From positions 310,001 through 374,000 of the forward strand of contig CP040556.1 in the NCBI GenBank assembly GCA_013378335.1: a stretch of 64,000 bases of DNA, given 5' to 3'. The notes below the pieces were generated by a model. It worked only from the letters and a program-made list of their open reading frames with translations. It ran no database searches and had not been told where the DNA came from. Numbering within the stretch: the first letter of the stretch is position 1; the number at the start of each line of letters is the position of its first letter. A program made the translations under genes and the position numbers. The stretch is from Streptococcus sanguinis (lineage in GTDB: Bacteria > Bacillota > Bacilli > Lactobacillales > Streptococcaceae). Of the stretch, positions 18,601 through 28,425 are shown one piece after another.

Positions 18601-19088
18601 TGTATTTATTATAAAGCAAGAAGTTCTCTTTGAAAAGTGAATGGTGGTTATACCGCCATCCTATTTGACGAATCGAAAGGGAAAAAACGAATTCTGACAG
18701 CTAACTATAATCAGCTATAGAAAAGAAAAATAGATTTTCAGTACTTTTCTAGAAAAAAGCCATTTTCAGACTTTTTCTTTTGCCTGAAATTGTGGTAAAA
18801 TAAGGTCTGTACGTGCTTGATACAAAGATGAGGGTATAATAAGCTGCTAAGGCCATGATATTAAAGTCACAGTGCTAACTGAACACTTCCTATGAGTTGC
18901 TTAAGGGCTTAATATCTTGATGAACTGGACACGACCTAAAAGCTGTATAAAAAAGATAAACTGTCTTTTCTTCATCGAAGACTTCACCAGTTTCCTATTT
19001 TTACTTTGCTTTTGACGGTCTTAATATCTTGATCTTTGTAGCCAAGACGTATGAAAAAATTTGAGCATGTGCTCGGCAAGGAGTCTTT
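18601..19088 (+). other. long pnp leader region
   Basis: No protein gene is visible in these 488 bases. A -10-like TAAAAT (18796) and TATAAT (18835) suggest transcription begins here. The 14-base direct repeat CTTAATATCTTGAT occurs at 18908-18921 and 19020-19033, and a partly complementary ATGATATTAAAG lies near 18856. A structured leader would fit the known autoregulation of pnp, but the mechanism here is not shown. Confidence 0.45.
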
Positions 19089-21290
19089 ATGACAAAACAA
19101 GTTTTTAAAACCGTTTTTGCAGGCCGTGAGCTGGTAGTTGAAACCGGTCAGGTTGCAAAGCAGGCAAATGGCAGCGCCGTTGTTCGCTATGGAGAAAGTA
19201 CCGTTTTAACTGCGGCCACCATGTCCAAAAAAATGGCTACTGGGGACTTTTTCCCATTGCAGGTCAACTATGAGGAAAAAATGTATGCAGCGGGGAAATA
19301 CCCTGGTGGCTTTAACAAGCGCGAAGGTCGTCCGTCAACAGATGCGACTTTGACTGCCCGCTTGATTGACCGCCCGATTCGTCCTATGTTTGCGGAAGGT
19401 TTCCGCAATGAAGTTCAGGTTATCAATACTGTTCTTTCTTATGACGAAGATGCTTCGCCTCAAATGGCTGCTATGTTCGGTAGCTCTCTAGCTCTTTCAA
19501 TCTCAGATATTCCTTTTAATGGCCCTATCGCAGGAGTTCAGGTTGGCTATGTAGATGGTGAATTCATCATCTACCCTAGCAAGGAACAAAAAGAAGTTTC
19601 GCTTTTGGAACTGACAGTAGCTGGTACCAAAGAGGCTATCAACATGGTAGAGTCTGGAGCCAAGGAACTGACTGAAGATATCATGCTGGAAGCTCTTCTC
19701 AAAGGGCACGAAGCGGTTAAAGAATTAATTGCCTTCCAAGAAGAAATTGTCGCAGCAGTCGGTAAGGAAAAAGCGGAAGTAGAATTGCTGCATGTTGATG
19801 AAGAGCTGCAGGCAGAGATTGTCGCAGCCTACAACAGCGATTTGCAAAAGGCTGTACAGGTAGAAGAAAAACTGGCGCGTGAAGCAGCGACTCAGGCTGT
19901 CAAAGACCAAGTCACAGCAGTTTATGAAGAGAAATACGCGGACCATGAAGAATTCGACCGTATCATGCGTGATGTGGCTGAAATCTTGGAACAAATGGAG
20001 CATGCTGAAGTGCGTCGTTTGATTACTGAAGATAAGGTCCGTCCTGACGGTCGTAAGGTTGATGAAATCCGTCCGCTGGATGCGGAAGTGGATTACTTGC
20101 CGCGCGTGCATGGTTCTGGTCTCTTTACCCGTGGGCAAACCCAGGCCTTGTCTGTTCTGACTCTGGCACCAATGGGTGAGACGCAAATCGTTGACGGCTT
20201 GGATCCAGAATACAAGAAACGCTTCATGCACCACTATAATTTCCCGCAATATTCTGTCGGTGAGACAGGCCGTTATGGGGCTCCTGGCCGTCGTGAAATC
20301 GGACACGGTGCTCTTGGGGAACGTGCCTTGGAGCAAGTCTTGCCTAGTCTGGAAGAGTTTCCGTACGCGATTCGTCTGGTAGCGGAAGTCTTGGAATCAA
20401 ACGGTTCTTCCTCACAAGCCTCTATCTGTGCGGGCACTCTGGCTCTGATGGCAGGTGGTGTGCCAATCAAGGCGCCGGTTGCTGGAATTGCCATGGGCTT
20501 GATTTCAGATGGCAGCAACTACACAGTTCTGACCGATATTCAAGGTTTGGAAGACCACTTTGGCGATATGGACTTTAAGGTAGCTGGTACCCGTGAAGGG
20601 ATTACCGCCCTGCAGATGGATATCAAGATTGAAGGAATTACAGCGGAAATTCTGTCAGAAGCTTTAGCTCAGGCTAAGAAAGCCCGTTTTGAAATCCTGG
20701 ACTTGATTGAAGCGACGATTCCTGCTCCGCGTCCTGAGTTGGCTCCAACTGCTCCGAAAATCGACACCATCAAGATTGATGTAGATAAGATTAAGATTGT
20801 CATCGGAAAAGGCGGGGAAACCATCGACAAGATTATCGCTGAGACCGGTGTTAAGATTGACATTGATGAAGAAGGAAATGTATCCATCTACTCCAGCGAT
20901 CAAGATGCGATTAATCGTGCTAAGGAAATCATTGCTGGCTTGGTCCGCGAAGCAAAAGTGGATGAAGTATACCACGCCAAGGTTGTTCGGATTGAGAAAT
21001 TCGGTGCCTTTGTCAATCTCTTTGACAAGACGGATGCCCTGGTTCACATTTCAGAGCTAGCTTGGACTCGGACTAATAATGTAGAGGACGTTGTACAAAT
21101 CGGTGATGAAGTGGATGTCAAGGTTATCAAGATTGATGCCAAAGGTCGGGTAGATGCTTCTATGAAAGTATTGCTGCCGCGTCCGCCAAAGTCTGATAAG
21201 CCAAAACATCATCATGACAAGGGACATCATCCGCGCAAGGAGCACAAAGGTCACAATGATCATCAAGAAAGCCCTAAAACAGAAGAATAA
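19089..21290 (+). CDS. pnp: polyribonucleotide nucleotidyltransferase (PNPase)
   Basis: Phosphorolytic 3'-5' exoribonuclease of the RNA degradosome. 733 residues with two RNase PH domains (residues about 10-225 and 310-545, the second with [14 protein letters not shown]), a KH domain ([17 protein letters not shown]) and an S1 domain ([20 protein letters not shown]). The C-terminal tail is unusually rich in His and Lys ([19 protein letters not shown]) and could bind metal or RNA. AAGGAG precedes the ATG. cysE follows 90 bases later. Confidence 0.98.
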   Translation: MTKQVFKTVFAGRELVVETGQVAKQANGSAVVRYGESTVLTAATMSKKMATGDFFPLQVNYEEKMYAAGKYPGGFNKREGRPSTDATLTARLIDRPIRPMFAEGFRNEVQVINTVLSYDEDASPQMAAMFGSSLALSISDIPFNGPIAGVQVGYVDGEFIIYPSKEQKEVSLLELTVAGTKEAINMVESGAKELTEDIMLEALLKGHEAVKELIAFQEEIVAAVGKEKAEVELLHVDEELQAEIVAAYNSDLQKAVQVEEKLAREAATQAVKDQVTAVYEEKYADHEEFDRIMRDVAEILEQMEHAEVRRLITEDKVRPDGRKVDEIRPLDAEVDYLPRVHGSGLFTRGQTQALSVLTLAPMGETQIVDGLDPEYKKRFMHHYNFPQYSVGETGRYGAPGRREIGHGALGERALEQVLPSLEEFPYAIRLVAEVLESNGSSSQASICAGTLALMAGGVPIKAPVAGIAMGLISDGSNYTVLTDIQGLEDHFGDMDFKVAGTREGITALQMDIKIEGITAEILSEALAQAKKARFEILDLIEATIPAPRPELAPTAPKIDTIKIDVDKIKIVIGKGGETIDKIIAETGVKIDIDEEGNVSIYSSDQDAINRAKEIIAGLVREAKVDEVYHAKVVRIEKFGAFVNLFDKTDALVHISELAWTRTNNVEDVVQIGDEVDVKVIKIDAKGRVDASMKVLLPRPPKSDKPKHHHDKGHHPRKEHKGHNDHQESPKTEE

Positions 21291-21380
21291 GAGGTCGTTC
21301 ATCCCTGTGACCTTATCAGAAATCGGCAGAGGCGAGCCTAGTTCTCGTCTCTCCTTGTTTAGAGAAGGAAGGAGGCTAGC

Positions 21381-21998
21381 ATGGGTTGGTGGAAGGAATC
21401 TATTGATATTGTAAAGGAAAATGACCCGGCGGCACGAACGTCGCTGGAAGTCTTACTAACCTATCCGGGCATCAAAGCTTTGGCGGCCCACCGCCTCTCG
21501 CATTTTTTGTGGCGGCACGGCTTTAAGCTGCTGGCGCGCATGCACAGTCAATTCTGGCGTTTCTGGACCCAGATTGAGATTCACCCTGGCGCTCAGATTG
21601 AGTCGGGTGTCTTCATCGACCATGGCAGTGGTCTGGTGATTGGAGAGACAGCCATTGTGGAGAAAGGGGCCATGCTTTACCACGGCGTGACTCTTGGCGG
21701 CACGGGCAAGGATACAGGCAAACGCCACCCGACCGTCCGTCGAGGTGCCTTGGTCTCTGCCCATGCCCAAGTCATTGGACCGATTGAGATTGGAGAAAAA
21801 GCCAAGGTCGGAGCCGGTGCAGTAGTTGTAGCTGATGTTCCAAGTGATGTGACGGTGGTCGGAGTTCCAGCCAAGATTGTCCGTGTTCACGGTAAGAAAG
21901 ACGAGCCAACCATTCACGAGGTAGAGGAGAAACGGGAATACTATCTAGACAAGCTAGAGCATGCCCGTGAAGCCAGCCACCATTCATCAAGTCTTTAG
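21381..21998 (+). CDS. cysE: serine O-acetyltransferase
   Basis: Makes O-acetylserine from serine and acetyl-CoA, the first step of cysteine synthesis. 205 residues. The N-terminal helical part (AHRLSHFLWRHGFKLLARM) is followed by the left-handed beta-helix of hexapeptide repeats (GVFIDHGSGLVIGETAIV, GVTLGGTGKDTGKRHPTVRRG), with catalytic His/Asp in IDHG. AAGGAGG lies just before the ATG. Placed between pnp and cysS as in other streptococci. Confidence 0.96.
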   Translation: MGWWKESIDIVKENDPAARTSLEVLLTYPGIKALAAHRLSHFLWRHGFKLLARMHSQFWRFWTQIEIHPGAQIESGVFIDHGSGLVIGETAIVEKGAMLYHGVTLGGTGKDTGKRHPTVRRGALVSAHAQVIGPIEIGEKAKVGAGAVVVADVPSDVTVVGVPAKIVRVHGKKDEPTIHEVEEKREYYLDKLEHAREASHHSSSL

Positions 21999-22047
21999 AA
22001 AAGGTTGGCAAAGCTATCGAAGTAAAATATGACAGGAGGAACCGACG

Positions 22048-22248
22048 ATGTCAGATTTATCAGATGATATTTTAAACCAGGCAGTCCTTGAACTGAAAGA
22101 AGGTTTGGACGGTCCTGCCAAGGAGCGTTTTACCAAACTGCCACCTAGCCACCAGCGAGAATGGGCTCATTATATCAGTGAAGCCAAAAAAGATGAGACC
22201 AAACTGCGCCGTCTAAATAAAATGAAGGCGGATTTGCTGGAGCCTTAA
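22048..22248 (+). CDS. YdeI/OmdA C-terminal-like small protein
   Basis: A 66-residue helical protein. The stretch LPPSHQREWAHYISEAKKDE followed by KLRRLNKMKADLLE is the signature of the bacteriocin-protection YdeI/OmpD-associated family (PF13376), here as a stand-alone short version. Molecular role unknown. AGGAGG lies upstream of the ATG. It is packed between cysE and a nucleoside phosphorylase-like gene. Confidence 0.75.
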   Translation: MSDLSDDILNQAVLELKEGLDGPAKERFTKLPPSHQREWAHYISEAKKDETKLRRLNKMKADLLEP

Positions 22249-22261
22249 AGAAAGAGAAGTT

Positions 22262-23026
22262 ATGCTATTAGAGGAATTTGAAGATGTAGCAGCGGTTATT
22301 GAGCCTACTGAAAAGCCAGTTCATGACAAGGGTGAGGTGTGCGAAACCATTATCCTGTCCTTTAATGGAGAAATTCTGAAACGTTTGATTGAGTCAGAAG
22401 CAGTCTATCCAGGAGGCTATTTGAAAAGCATAAACGGACAGCATCCATGGTATATTTACCGCCAAGGCCCTAGCAAGCTAGCAGTTATGTTGGCTCCGAT
22501 TGGGGCTCCCATGATAGTCGGCCAGCTGGAGGAGTTAGCGGCCAGAGGCTTCAAGAATTTCATCATTCTAGGTTCCTGTGGCGTTTTGGATCGCTCAATT
22601 GAGGCGGATAAGATTATCCTGCCTGCAACCGCTTTGCGAGATGAAGGAACTAGCTATCACTATGCCCCACCGGGTGACGAAGTAGCCTATGACGAGTCTC
22701 TGCTGATCGAGCTGGAAGCTATCTTTGACAAGCACAATATCGAGCATATCCGCACCAAGTCTTGGACGACTGATGCCTTTTATCGAGAAACGCCTGATAA
22801 GGTCAAGCGTCGCTTGGCTGCTGGAGCCAAAGTGGTGGACATGGAAGCTTCAGCTATCATGGCTTGGAGTCAATTTCGCAAGAGTAAAGTCTATCAGTTC
22901 TTCTACACAGCTGACTATGTGGATCATCATAACCGAACCTGGGATGCCCGCCATGAAGAGCGGACAGCTGATGCCATGACTTTTTTCACTATCGCTTTGA
23001 CAATAGCAAAGGAACTAGAAAGGTAA
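22262..23026 (+). CDS. nucleoside phosphorylase family protein
   Basis: A 254-residue protein of the PNP/UDP phosphorylase fold, which cleaves the glycosidic bond of nucleosides with phosphate. Markers are GSCGVLDRSIEADKIILP and the substrate-binding VVDMEASAIMAW. The exact base specificity cannot be read from the sequence. AAAGAGAAG precedes the ATG. Genes on both sides run in the same direction with short gaps. Confidence 0.85.
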   Translation: MLLEEFEDVAAVIEPTEKPVHDKGEVCETIILSFNGEILKRLIESEAVYPGGYLKSINGQHPWYIYRQGPSKLAVMLAPIGAPMIVGQLEELAARGFKNFIILGSCGVLDRSIEADKIILPATALRDEGTSYHYAPPGDEVAYDESLLIELEAIFDKHNIEHIRTKSWTTDAFYRETPDKVKRRLAAGAKVVDMEASAIMAWSQFRKSKVYQFFYTADYVDHHNRTWDARHEERTADAMTFFTIALTIAKELER

Positions 23027-23034
23027 CTACAAGA

Positions 23035-23556
23035 ATGGCAGTATATTTTTACGGCTGTATCACCATGGATGGCTACTTGGCAGACAGCCAGCACAGGATA
23101 GACTGGCTGCATCAGCTTGGTTCTGTAGAGGATACAGGCTATGATGACTTTTACAGGCAAATGGATATCACCATCATGGGCAAGCGGACCTTTGAGGAAA
23201 TCCAAGATTTGCAAGATGTAGAAAGTTTTTATCAAGCTACGGAAAACTATGTCTTTACGCATGATAGGCACCTGCCTGTCAGCAATTACCAGCCAGTAGC
23301 TGGGGATGTGGTGGACTTTGTTCACCAGATTGACAAAGGCAAAAATGTCTTTGTGATTGGTGGTAATTCCTTGGTAGGACCGCTCTTGGATGCGGATCTT
23401 TTCGACCACCTCATTATTCAGATAGCGCCCCTTATCCTAGGAAAGGGGGTTCCCCTCTTTACCCAAGAGGAAGGGCAGCGCTTTTACCAACTGGATGGCC
23501 TCAGACAATTTGGCCCTTTTGCAGAGCTGGTTTTCAGCCGAAAAAGTCAGAAATAG
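23035..23556 (+). CDS. dihydrofolate reductase-like (RibD C-terminal domain) protein
   Basis: A 173-residue NADPH-binding reductase fold. It opens YFYGCITMDGYLADSQHRIDW and has the nucleotide motif VFVIGGNSLVGPLLDADL and LIIQIAPLILGKGVPLF, typical of YyaP/RibD-C proteins. The substrate is unknown; these proteins are usually not true folate enzymes. It starts 8 bases after the phosphorylase gene. Confidence 0.85.
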   Translation: MAVYFYGCITMDGYLADSQHRIDWLHQLGSVEDTGYDDFYRQMDITIMGKRTFEEIQDLQDVESFYQATENYVFTHDRHLPVSNYQPVAGDVVDFVHQIDKGKNVFVIGGNSLVGPLLDADLFDHLIIQIAPLILGKGVPLFTQEEGQRFYQLDGLRQFGPFAELVFSRKSQK

Positions 23557-23573
23557 AGAAGGGAGTGGACCGC

Positions 23574-24917
23574 ATGATTAAAATTTACGACACCATGACC
23601 CGCAGCCTACGTGAATTTGTGCCCATCGAAGAGGGCAAGGTTCGCATGTATGTCTGCGGTCCGACGGTTTATAACTATATCCATGTCGGCAATGCCCGCT
23701 CAACAGTAGCTTTTGACACGGTTCGTCGCTATTTTGAGTATCGGGGATTTGAGATCAATTATATTTCCAATTTTACAGATGTGGATGATAAGATTATCAA
23801 CCGCGCCAAGGAAGAAGGCATCACACCTCAGGAGGTCGCGGACAAGTACATCGCTGCCTTTCGTGCTGACGTTGAGCAGCTAGGTGTCAAGCCCGCTACC
23901 CAACATCCGCGTGTGATTGACTTTATGGAGGCGATCATTGACTTTGTTCAGACTTTGGTGGATAAAGGCTACGCCTATGAGTCAGAGGGTGATGTCTACT
24001 TCCGAGTGGAAAAGTCGCACAATTATGCCAAACTAGCTAACAAAACCTTGGCAGACTTGGAGTTAGGCGCTTCTGGTCGGACAGATGAAGAGACTGCTCG
24101 TAAGGAAAATCCAGTTGACTTTGCTCTCTGGAAGGCGGCTAAGCCGGGTGAGATTTCCTGGGACAGTCCTTGGGGAGCAGGTCGTCCGGGCTGGCACATT
24201 GAGTGTTCGGTCATGTCAACGGAGATTTTGGGTGATACCATTGACATCCACGGTGGAGGAGCGGACTTAGAATTTCCTCACCACACCAATGAAATCGCTC
24301 AGTCAGAGGCCAAGACTGGTCAGACTTTTGCCAACTATTGGATGCACAATGGCTTTGTCAACATCGACGACGTCAAGATGTCCAAATCTCTAGGCAATTT
24401 CATTACTGTTCACGATGCCCTCAAGACCATTGATGGTCAGGTGCTGCGTTTCTTCTTTGCTACCCAGCATTATCGTAAGCCGATTAATTTCACAGAAAAA
24501 GCGGTTCATGATGCAGCGACTAATCTCAAATATTTGAAGAATACCTATGAGCAGCCTTTCACTGGTCAGGCAGATTCTGCTCAGCTTCAGGTCTTTCTAG
24601 ACAAGTTCACCGCTGCTATGGACGAAGATTTCAATGCGGCTAACGGTATTACGGTTGTTTTTGAGCTAGCCAAGTGGATCAACTCTGGCAACTACACAGC
24701 TCAAGTCAAGGAAGCCTTTGCCAAGCTCTTAGAAGTTTTTGGTATCGTCTTTGTAGAAGAAGTCTTGGACGCGGACATTGAGCGCTTGATTGAGGAACGC
24801 CAAGAAGCGCGTGCTAATCGGGACTTTGCGACTGCAGACCGTATTCGGGATGAATTGGCCGCTCAGGGCATCAAGCTTTTGGATACTAAGGACGGAGTGA
24901 GGTGGACACGTGACTGA
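23574..24917 (+). CDS. cysS: cysteinyl-tRNA synthetase
   Basis: Class I enzyme that charges tRNA-Cys. 447 residues. It has [16 protein letters not shown] (HIGH region with zinc Cys), the zinc ligands in [10 protein letters not shown] and [10 protein letters not shown], and KMSKSLGNF. The start [10 protein letters not shown] is the family start; a GTG at 23565 is also in frame but less likely. The gene overlaps mrnC by 8 bases, implying coupled translation. Confidence 0.97.
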   Translation: MIKIYDTMTRSLREFVPIEEGKVRMYVCGPTVYNYIHVGNARSTVAFDTVRRYFEYRGFEINYISNFTDVDDKIINRAKEEGITPQEVADKYIAAFRADVEQLGVKPATQHPRVIDFMEAIIDFVQTLVDKGYAYESEGDVYFRVEKSHNYAKLANKTLADLELGASGRTDEETARKENPVDFALWKAAKPGEISWDSPWGAGRPGWHIECSVMSTEILGDTIDIHGGGADLEFPHHTNEIAQSEAKTGQTFANYWMHNGFVNIDDVKMSKSLGNFITVHDALKTIDGQVLRFFFATQHYRKPINFTEKAVHDAATNLKYLKNTYEQPFTGQADSAQLQVFLDKFTAAMDEDFNAANGITVVFELAKWINSGNYTAQVKEAFAKLLEVFGIVFVEEVLDADIERLIEERQEARANRDFATADRIRDELAAQGIKLLDTKDGVRWTRD

Positions 24918-25302
24918 TGTCAACCTGATTAACGGCATTGCTCTCGCCTTTGAGGGAGATGCTGTCTACTCCATGTATATCCGGCGTCACCTGATTTTTC
25001 AAGGTCTGACCAAGCCAAATCAGCTGCACAGGGAAGCAACCAAGTACGTTTCTGCCAAGGCTCAGGCCAATCTTATCTCTCTTATGCTGGAAGAAGGGAT
25101 TCTGACGGAGAAGGAAGAGGATATCTACAAGCGCGGCCGCAATGCCAACAGCCACACCAAGGCTAAGAATACGGATATTGTGACTTATCGCATGTCTACT
25201 GGCTTTGAGGCGGTCATGGGCTACCTGCATATGACCGAATCCATTGAGCGACTGGAAGAGTTGGTTGACTGGTGTATTCGGAAGATAGAGACTTCATTCT
25301 GA
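24910..25302 (+). CDS. mrnC: Mini-ribonuclease III
   Basis: RNase III catalytic domain without an RNA-binding domain; matures 23S rRNA in Firmicutes. 130 residues with ALAFEGDAVYSMYIRRHL (catalytic Asp/Glu helix) and EEDIYKRGRNANSHTKAKN. It starts with GTG inside the end of cysS (overlap 24910-24917). This cysS-mrnC-rlmB-yacP order is the usual Firmicutes arrangement. Confidence 0.95.
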   Translation: MTDVNLINGIALAFEGDAVYSMYIRRHLIFQGLTKPNQLHREATKYVSAKAQANLISLMLEEGILTEKEEDIYKRGRNANSHTKAKNTDIVTYRMSTGFEAVMGYLHMTESIERLEELVDWCIRKIETSF

Positions 25303-25321
25303 TTCTGAAAGGAAGTAGTTT

Positions 25322-25752
25322 ATGAGTGATTTCTTACAATTTGATAATTTTAATTTAAGTTGGCTATTGTTCAGGAGTTGATGTATGAACAAAACGTGCT
25401 TGAGCCACGATTTGACGTTTACAGTTTTTGTGAATCTGAGAAATTATCTATAGATCCAGAAGACTTCGATGAAACACCAATTCCTGAAGTAGAGGCTTAT
25501 TTCGAACGGTTGGAAATACCTAAAGAGTATGCGCAGAATGTGGAAAGCCTCTTCTTTGATGGAGGTAATGATATCTATGCGCAATTAATCCCTTTATGGG
25601 ATGGTGAAGATGATCAATTTGATTTGGAAAATGTGACTGAAAAGGAGCTATCGCAGTTTTCGAATTTAAAAACCATTGACGGAACAATCTTTCCATTTTC
25701 TAAAGAAGTACGTGATTTATTTGAATCCAAAGGAATTGATATCGAAGAGTAA
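25322..25752 (+). pseudogene. DUF6892-like gene broken by a frameshift
   Basis: GAAAGGAAGTAGTTT precedes an ATG at 25322 that reads MSDFLQFDNFNLSWLLFRS and stops. The second frame, entered near 25358, reads KLAIVQELMYEQNVLEPRFD and runs to 25752. Adding one A at TTTAAGTTGG (TTTAAAGTTGG) joins both into FDNFNLKLAIVQEL, so a single-base deletion is the simple explanation. The combined product would be about 143 residues of an acidic, soluble protein resembling DUF6892. Function unknown. The open frame starting at 25360 lacks its own ribosome site. Confidence 0.75.
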
Positions 25753-25774
25753 TATTATTGAATAAAGGAATCTT

Positions 25775-26461
25775 ATGAAAAAATTTATATTGTTTGCAGT
25801 CTGCTTGTTTAGTCTGATGACGCTTAGCGCCTGTATGTTTGTCCCTCTTTTCAGACGAAGTGGGAGTACTTCGTCTTCATCTAGCTCTAGCTACTCCAGA
25901 AAACAGAGCTCATCTTCCAAAAAAGAATACTCTGATGACGACTATGACTACAGCTCATCTAGTTCGTCTTCTGCAATTGAAGATGATCCATATACTCTCT
26001 TTAATGATTTTGGTCAATCTTTGGACGCCCTTACTGATATGCAAGATATTGATAAGTGGGAAGAATTTAAATCCATCAATCTCATTTATTTTGAAGAGGA
26101 GTCTGATCGGGTTGCTACTAAAAAGGATGAAGTACGTGCTAAGCTGGGGCAGCCAACTTCAGAGCTCAGTAGTGGAGGTGACCTGTGGAAGTCGGATAAT
26201 TATACTATCCTTATTGGTTATGATGAAAATTCTGTTGTTATGAATAAGCTTATTACATTCACTTCCTCTAAGCAGGTGGAAAGTTTAAGCGGTATTTCCA
26301 AAGGAATGTCAGCCCAAGATGTTGTCAAAAAACTAGGGAAACCACGTGGACTGGATGTGACAGGTATGTTCACTCGCTTCGTTTGGGCGGACGAGGATGA
26401 TAAGGACTATTACGTCTATTTTAAGGGAAACAAGGTCTATGACATTGTGGAACCTAATTAA
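25775..26461 (+). CDS. serine-rich lipoprotein with BamE-like domain
   Basis: A 228-residue secreted lipoprotein. The signal peptide ends in the lipobox LSAC (Cys20). Residues about 30-70 are a low-complexity Ser/Asp/Tyr linker. The C-terminal part has two repeats with the BamE/SmpA-like pattern (KKDEVRAKLGQPTSEL and GMSAQDVVKKLGKPRGLD). Likely tethered to the outer face of the membrane; function unknown. AAAGGAATCTT precedes the ATG. Confidence 0.8.
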   Translation: MKKFILFAVCLFSLMTLSACMFVPLFRRSGSTSSSSSSSYSRKQSSSSKKEYSDDDYDYSSSSSSSAIEDDPYTLFNDFGQSLDALTDMQDIDKWEEFKSINLIYFEEESDRVATKKDEVRAKLGQPTSELSSGGDLWKSDNYTILIGYDENSVVMNKLITFTSSKQVESLSGISKGMSAQDVVKKLGKPRGLDVTGMFTRFVWADEDDKDYYVYFKGNKVYDIVEPN

Positions 26462-26517
26462 AAAGACATCAGTTATATAGCCGATGTCATGAAATGAAAA
26501 CTTGTTGTTTTAATACC

Positions 26518-26553
26518 GAGATAAAGATGATTAAAAGTCTTTATCTCTTTTTT
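26518..26553 (+). terminator. terminator of the cysS-side transcript
   Basis: Stem GAGATAAAGA / TCTTTATCTC with a 10-base loop and six T. Confidence 0.85.
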
Positions 26554-26585
26554 AGTTTTAGTACTTTATTTGCCAAACAAAGCCG

Positions 26586-27542
26586 CTAGTCTTCTTTATA
26601 TTTTTCGTAAAATTCTACCTTCATCCTAATAAAGGTTTCCAAGTCTCGCAGGAGCTGCAGGAGCATGGCGCGGGTTTCAAATTCCTGGTGGGTCTTAGGG
26701 AGTGGCCGCTGGCGAAATACGGTCAAATAGTTGTCAATCTCGTCCAAGAGGTCTCGGGCGGGATTTTTTTGGCTCAGTTGCTTAGCGGTTTGGGAGAAGA
26801 GGCTGGCTAAAATCAAGCTTTCACTAGCTGCTAGATGGCAGTTATTGATATTGCTAGCCATGTCTTGCAAGATGCTGTTTTGGGCCTGCCGCATTTCGAA
26901 ATAGTGGATATGGTAATTGGTCTGGTAAAAGAGGCGGTTTGAGTGATCCAGATAGACCAGCTGCAAGGCTTGCTGCAGAATCTTATCCAGCTCCTTGATC
27001 AGAGCTGCGTCATTTCGTCCGTCTCCAGATTTTAAGAAATATTCAAAGCGCAGGAGAATCTTTTTCAGCTGTTCTTCCACTTGCTCGTGGTAGCTGTCAA
27101 TCTCTTGCTGGCGCGAGGGCATATAGAGATTGGCTAGGAGTGCAAAGCCGGTTCCAATAAGGAATAGAGCTAGCCCATTTCCAAGCAGAGACCAGGAAGT
27201 GGATTTTTCTAAGAGAAGATGGGTGACGAGGACGGTGCTGGGGGCAATGCCGATTTCCCAGCCAAGCCGAAAGGCCAGAGGCACATAGATCGCGATATAG
27301 ATGGCCAATGCTCCGAGATGAAAACCTAGGAAGTGAAAGGCCAGACTTCCGATAGCCAGAGCCAGCAGGGTAGATAAAAAGCGAATGCCAGCTAGCTTTA
27401 CAGTGCTGCGGCGGGTATCGGTTACGCTGAGAATGGCAATAATTCCGGCTGAAGTTGAGTAGGCCAGACCTAAAAAGTCAGCTAGCCAAGCAGCGAGACA
27501 GGTAGCTAGTACCAGCTTGATGGTGCGTTGGAGAATAGACAT
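26586..27542 (-). CDS. aromatic acid exporter family membrane protein (DUF939)
   Basis: A 318-residue protein with about six N-terminal membrane segments (LVLATCLAAWLADFLGLAYS, AGIIAILSVTDTRRSTVKLA, and others) and a helical cytoplasmic C-terminal half from about residue 160. This fits the ArAE_1 / FUSC-like family. The in-frame reading extends to 27668, but the ATG at 27542 with AAAGGAACTCTT upstream is the natural start (MSILQRTIK). It is convergent with the lipoprotein gene, sharing the terminator region. Confidence 0.85.
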   Translation of the reverse strand: MSILQRTIKLVLATCLAAWLADFLGLAYSTSAGIIAILSVTDTRRSTVKLAGIRFLSTLLALAIGSLAFHFLGFHLGALAIYIAIYVPLAFRLGWEIGIAPSTVLVTHLLLEKSTSWSLLGNGLALFLIGTGFALLANLYMPSRQQEIDSYHEQVEEQLKKILLRFEYFLKSGDGRNDAALIKELDKILQQALQLVYLDHSNRLFYQTNYHIHYFEMRQAQNSILQDMASNINNCHLAASESLILASLFSQTAKQLSQKNPARDLLDEIDNYLTVFRQRPLPKTHQEFETRAMLLQLLRDLETFIRMKVEFYEKYKED

Positions 27543-27681
27543 GAGTAAGAGTTCCTTTTTTAGACTTCTTTCTATTATTATAGCATGACTGGCGGGGAAT
27601 TTTAAGGCCTGCTGATTACTTTTTATCAGAGCAGAATTCTGTCTCGCCCGAGTAAATCCTGCCGCCATTTTTTCGCCTTTG

Positions 27682-27690
27682 TGTTATACT
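27682..27690 (+). promoter_or_regulatory. extended -10 promoter abutting rlmB
   Basis: TGTTATACT is an extended -10 element (TGn-TATACT) ending 6 bases before the ATG at 27697. Transcription would start at about the first base of the codon, giving a leaderless mRNA. No good -35 is visible. Confidence 0.55.
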
Positions 27691-27696
27691 AGTCCT

Positions 27697-28425
27697 ATGG
27701 AAAAAAACGATATTGTCTACGGTGTGCATGCGGTGACAGAGGCTCTCGCAGCCAACACTGGAAATAAACTCTACATTCAAGACGACCTGCGTGGTAAAAA
27801 GGTTGATAAAATCAAAGATTTAGCAGCGGAAAAGAAGGTTTCCATATCTTGGACGCCTAAGAAGACCTTGCAGGAAATGACTGACGGAGCTGTTCACCAA
27901 GGCTTTGTCCTGCGGGTGGCGGAGTTCGCCTATACTGACTTCGAGGTGCTGTTGAAAAAAGCAGAGCAGGAAGACAATCCGCTCTTGCTGATTTTGGACG
28001 GGCTGACTGACCCGCACAATCTGGGTTCTATCTTGCGGACGGCTGACGCGACCAATGTGGCTGGAGTCATCATTCCCAAGCACCGGGCAGTCGGTGTGAC
28101 ACCAGTTGTGGCCAAGACCTCAACGGGTGCCATTGAGCATATTCCCATTGCCCGTGTGACCAATCTCAGCCAGACACTAGACAAGCTCAAGGAAGCTGGT
28201 TTCTGGATTTTCGGTACGGATATGCAGGGGACACCTTCTCATAAGTGGAATACAGCAGGCAAGCTGGCCCTCATCATCGGCAATGAAGGCAAGGGAATCT
28301 CCAGCAATATCAAAAAGCAGGTGGACGAGATGATTTCCATTCCTATGAATGGGCATGTCCAGAGCCTCAATGCCAGTGTCGCAGCGGCTATTCTCATGTA
28401 TGAAGTCTTTCGCAATCGCCTATGA
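27697..28425 (+). CDS. rlmB: 23S rRNA 2'-O-methyltransferase RlmB (TrmH family)
   Basis: SPOUT-class methyltransferase for G2251-type modification of 23S rRNA. 242 residues. It has the N-terminal L30e-like substrate-binding domain (VYGVHAVTEAL) and the knotted domain with DPHNLGSILRTADA, IIGNEGKGIS and IPMNGHVQSLNASVAAAI. The ATG at 27697 is the family start; a reading from 27679 lies over the promoter. No Shine-Dalgarno is seen. It overlaps the next gene by 4 bases. Confidence 0.93.
   Translation: MEKNDIVYGVHAVTEALAANTGNKLYIQDDLRGKKVDKIKDLAAEKKVSISWTPKKTLQEMTDGAVHQGFVLRVAEFAYTDFEVLLKKAEQEDNPLLLILDGLTDPHNLGSILRTADATNVAGVIIPKHRAVGVTPVVAKTSTGAIEHIPIARVTNLSQTLDKLKEAGFWIFGTDMQGTPSHKWNTAGKLALIIGNEGKGISSNIKKQVDEMISIPMNGHVQSLNASVAAAILMYEVFRNRL

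Noticed and set aside
19725..20336. 203-codon minus-strand frame within pnp
   Set aside because: Antisense shadow of a conserved core gene; no promoter or ribosome site.
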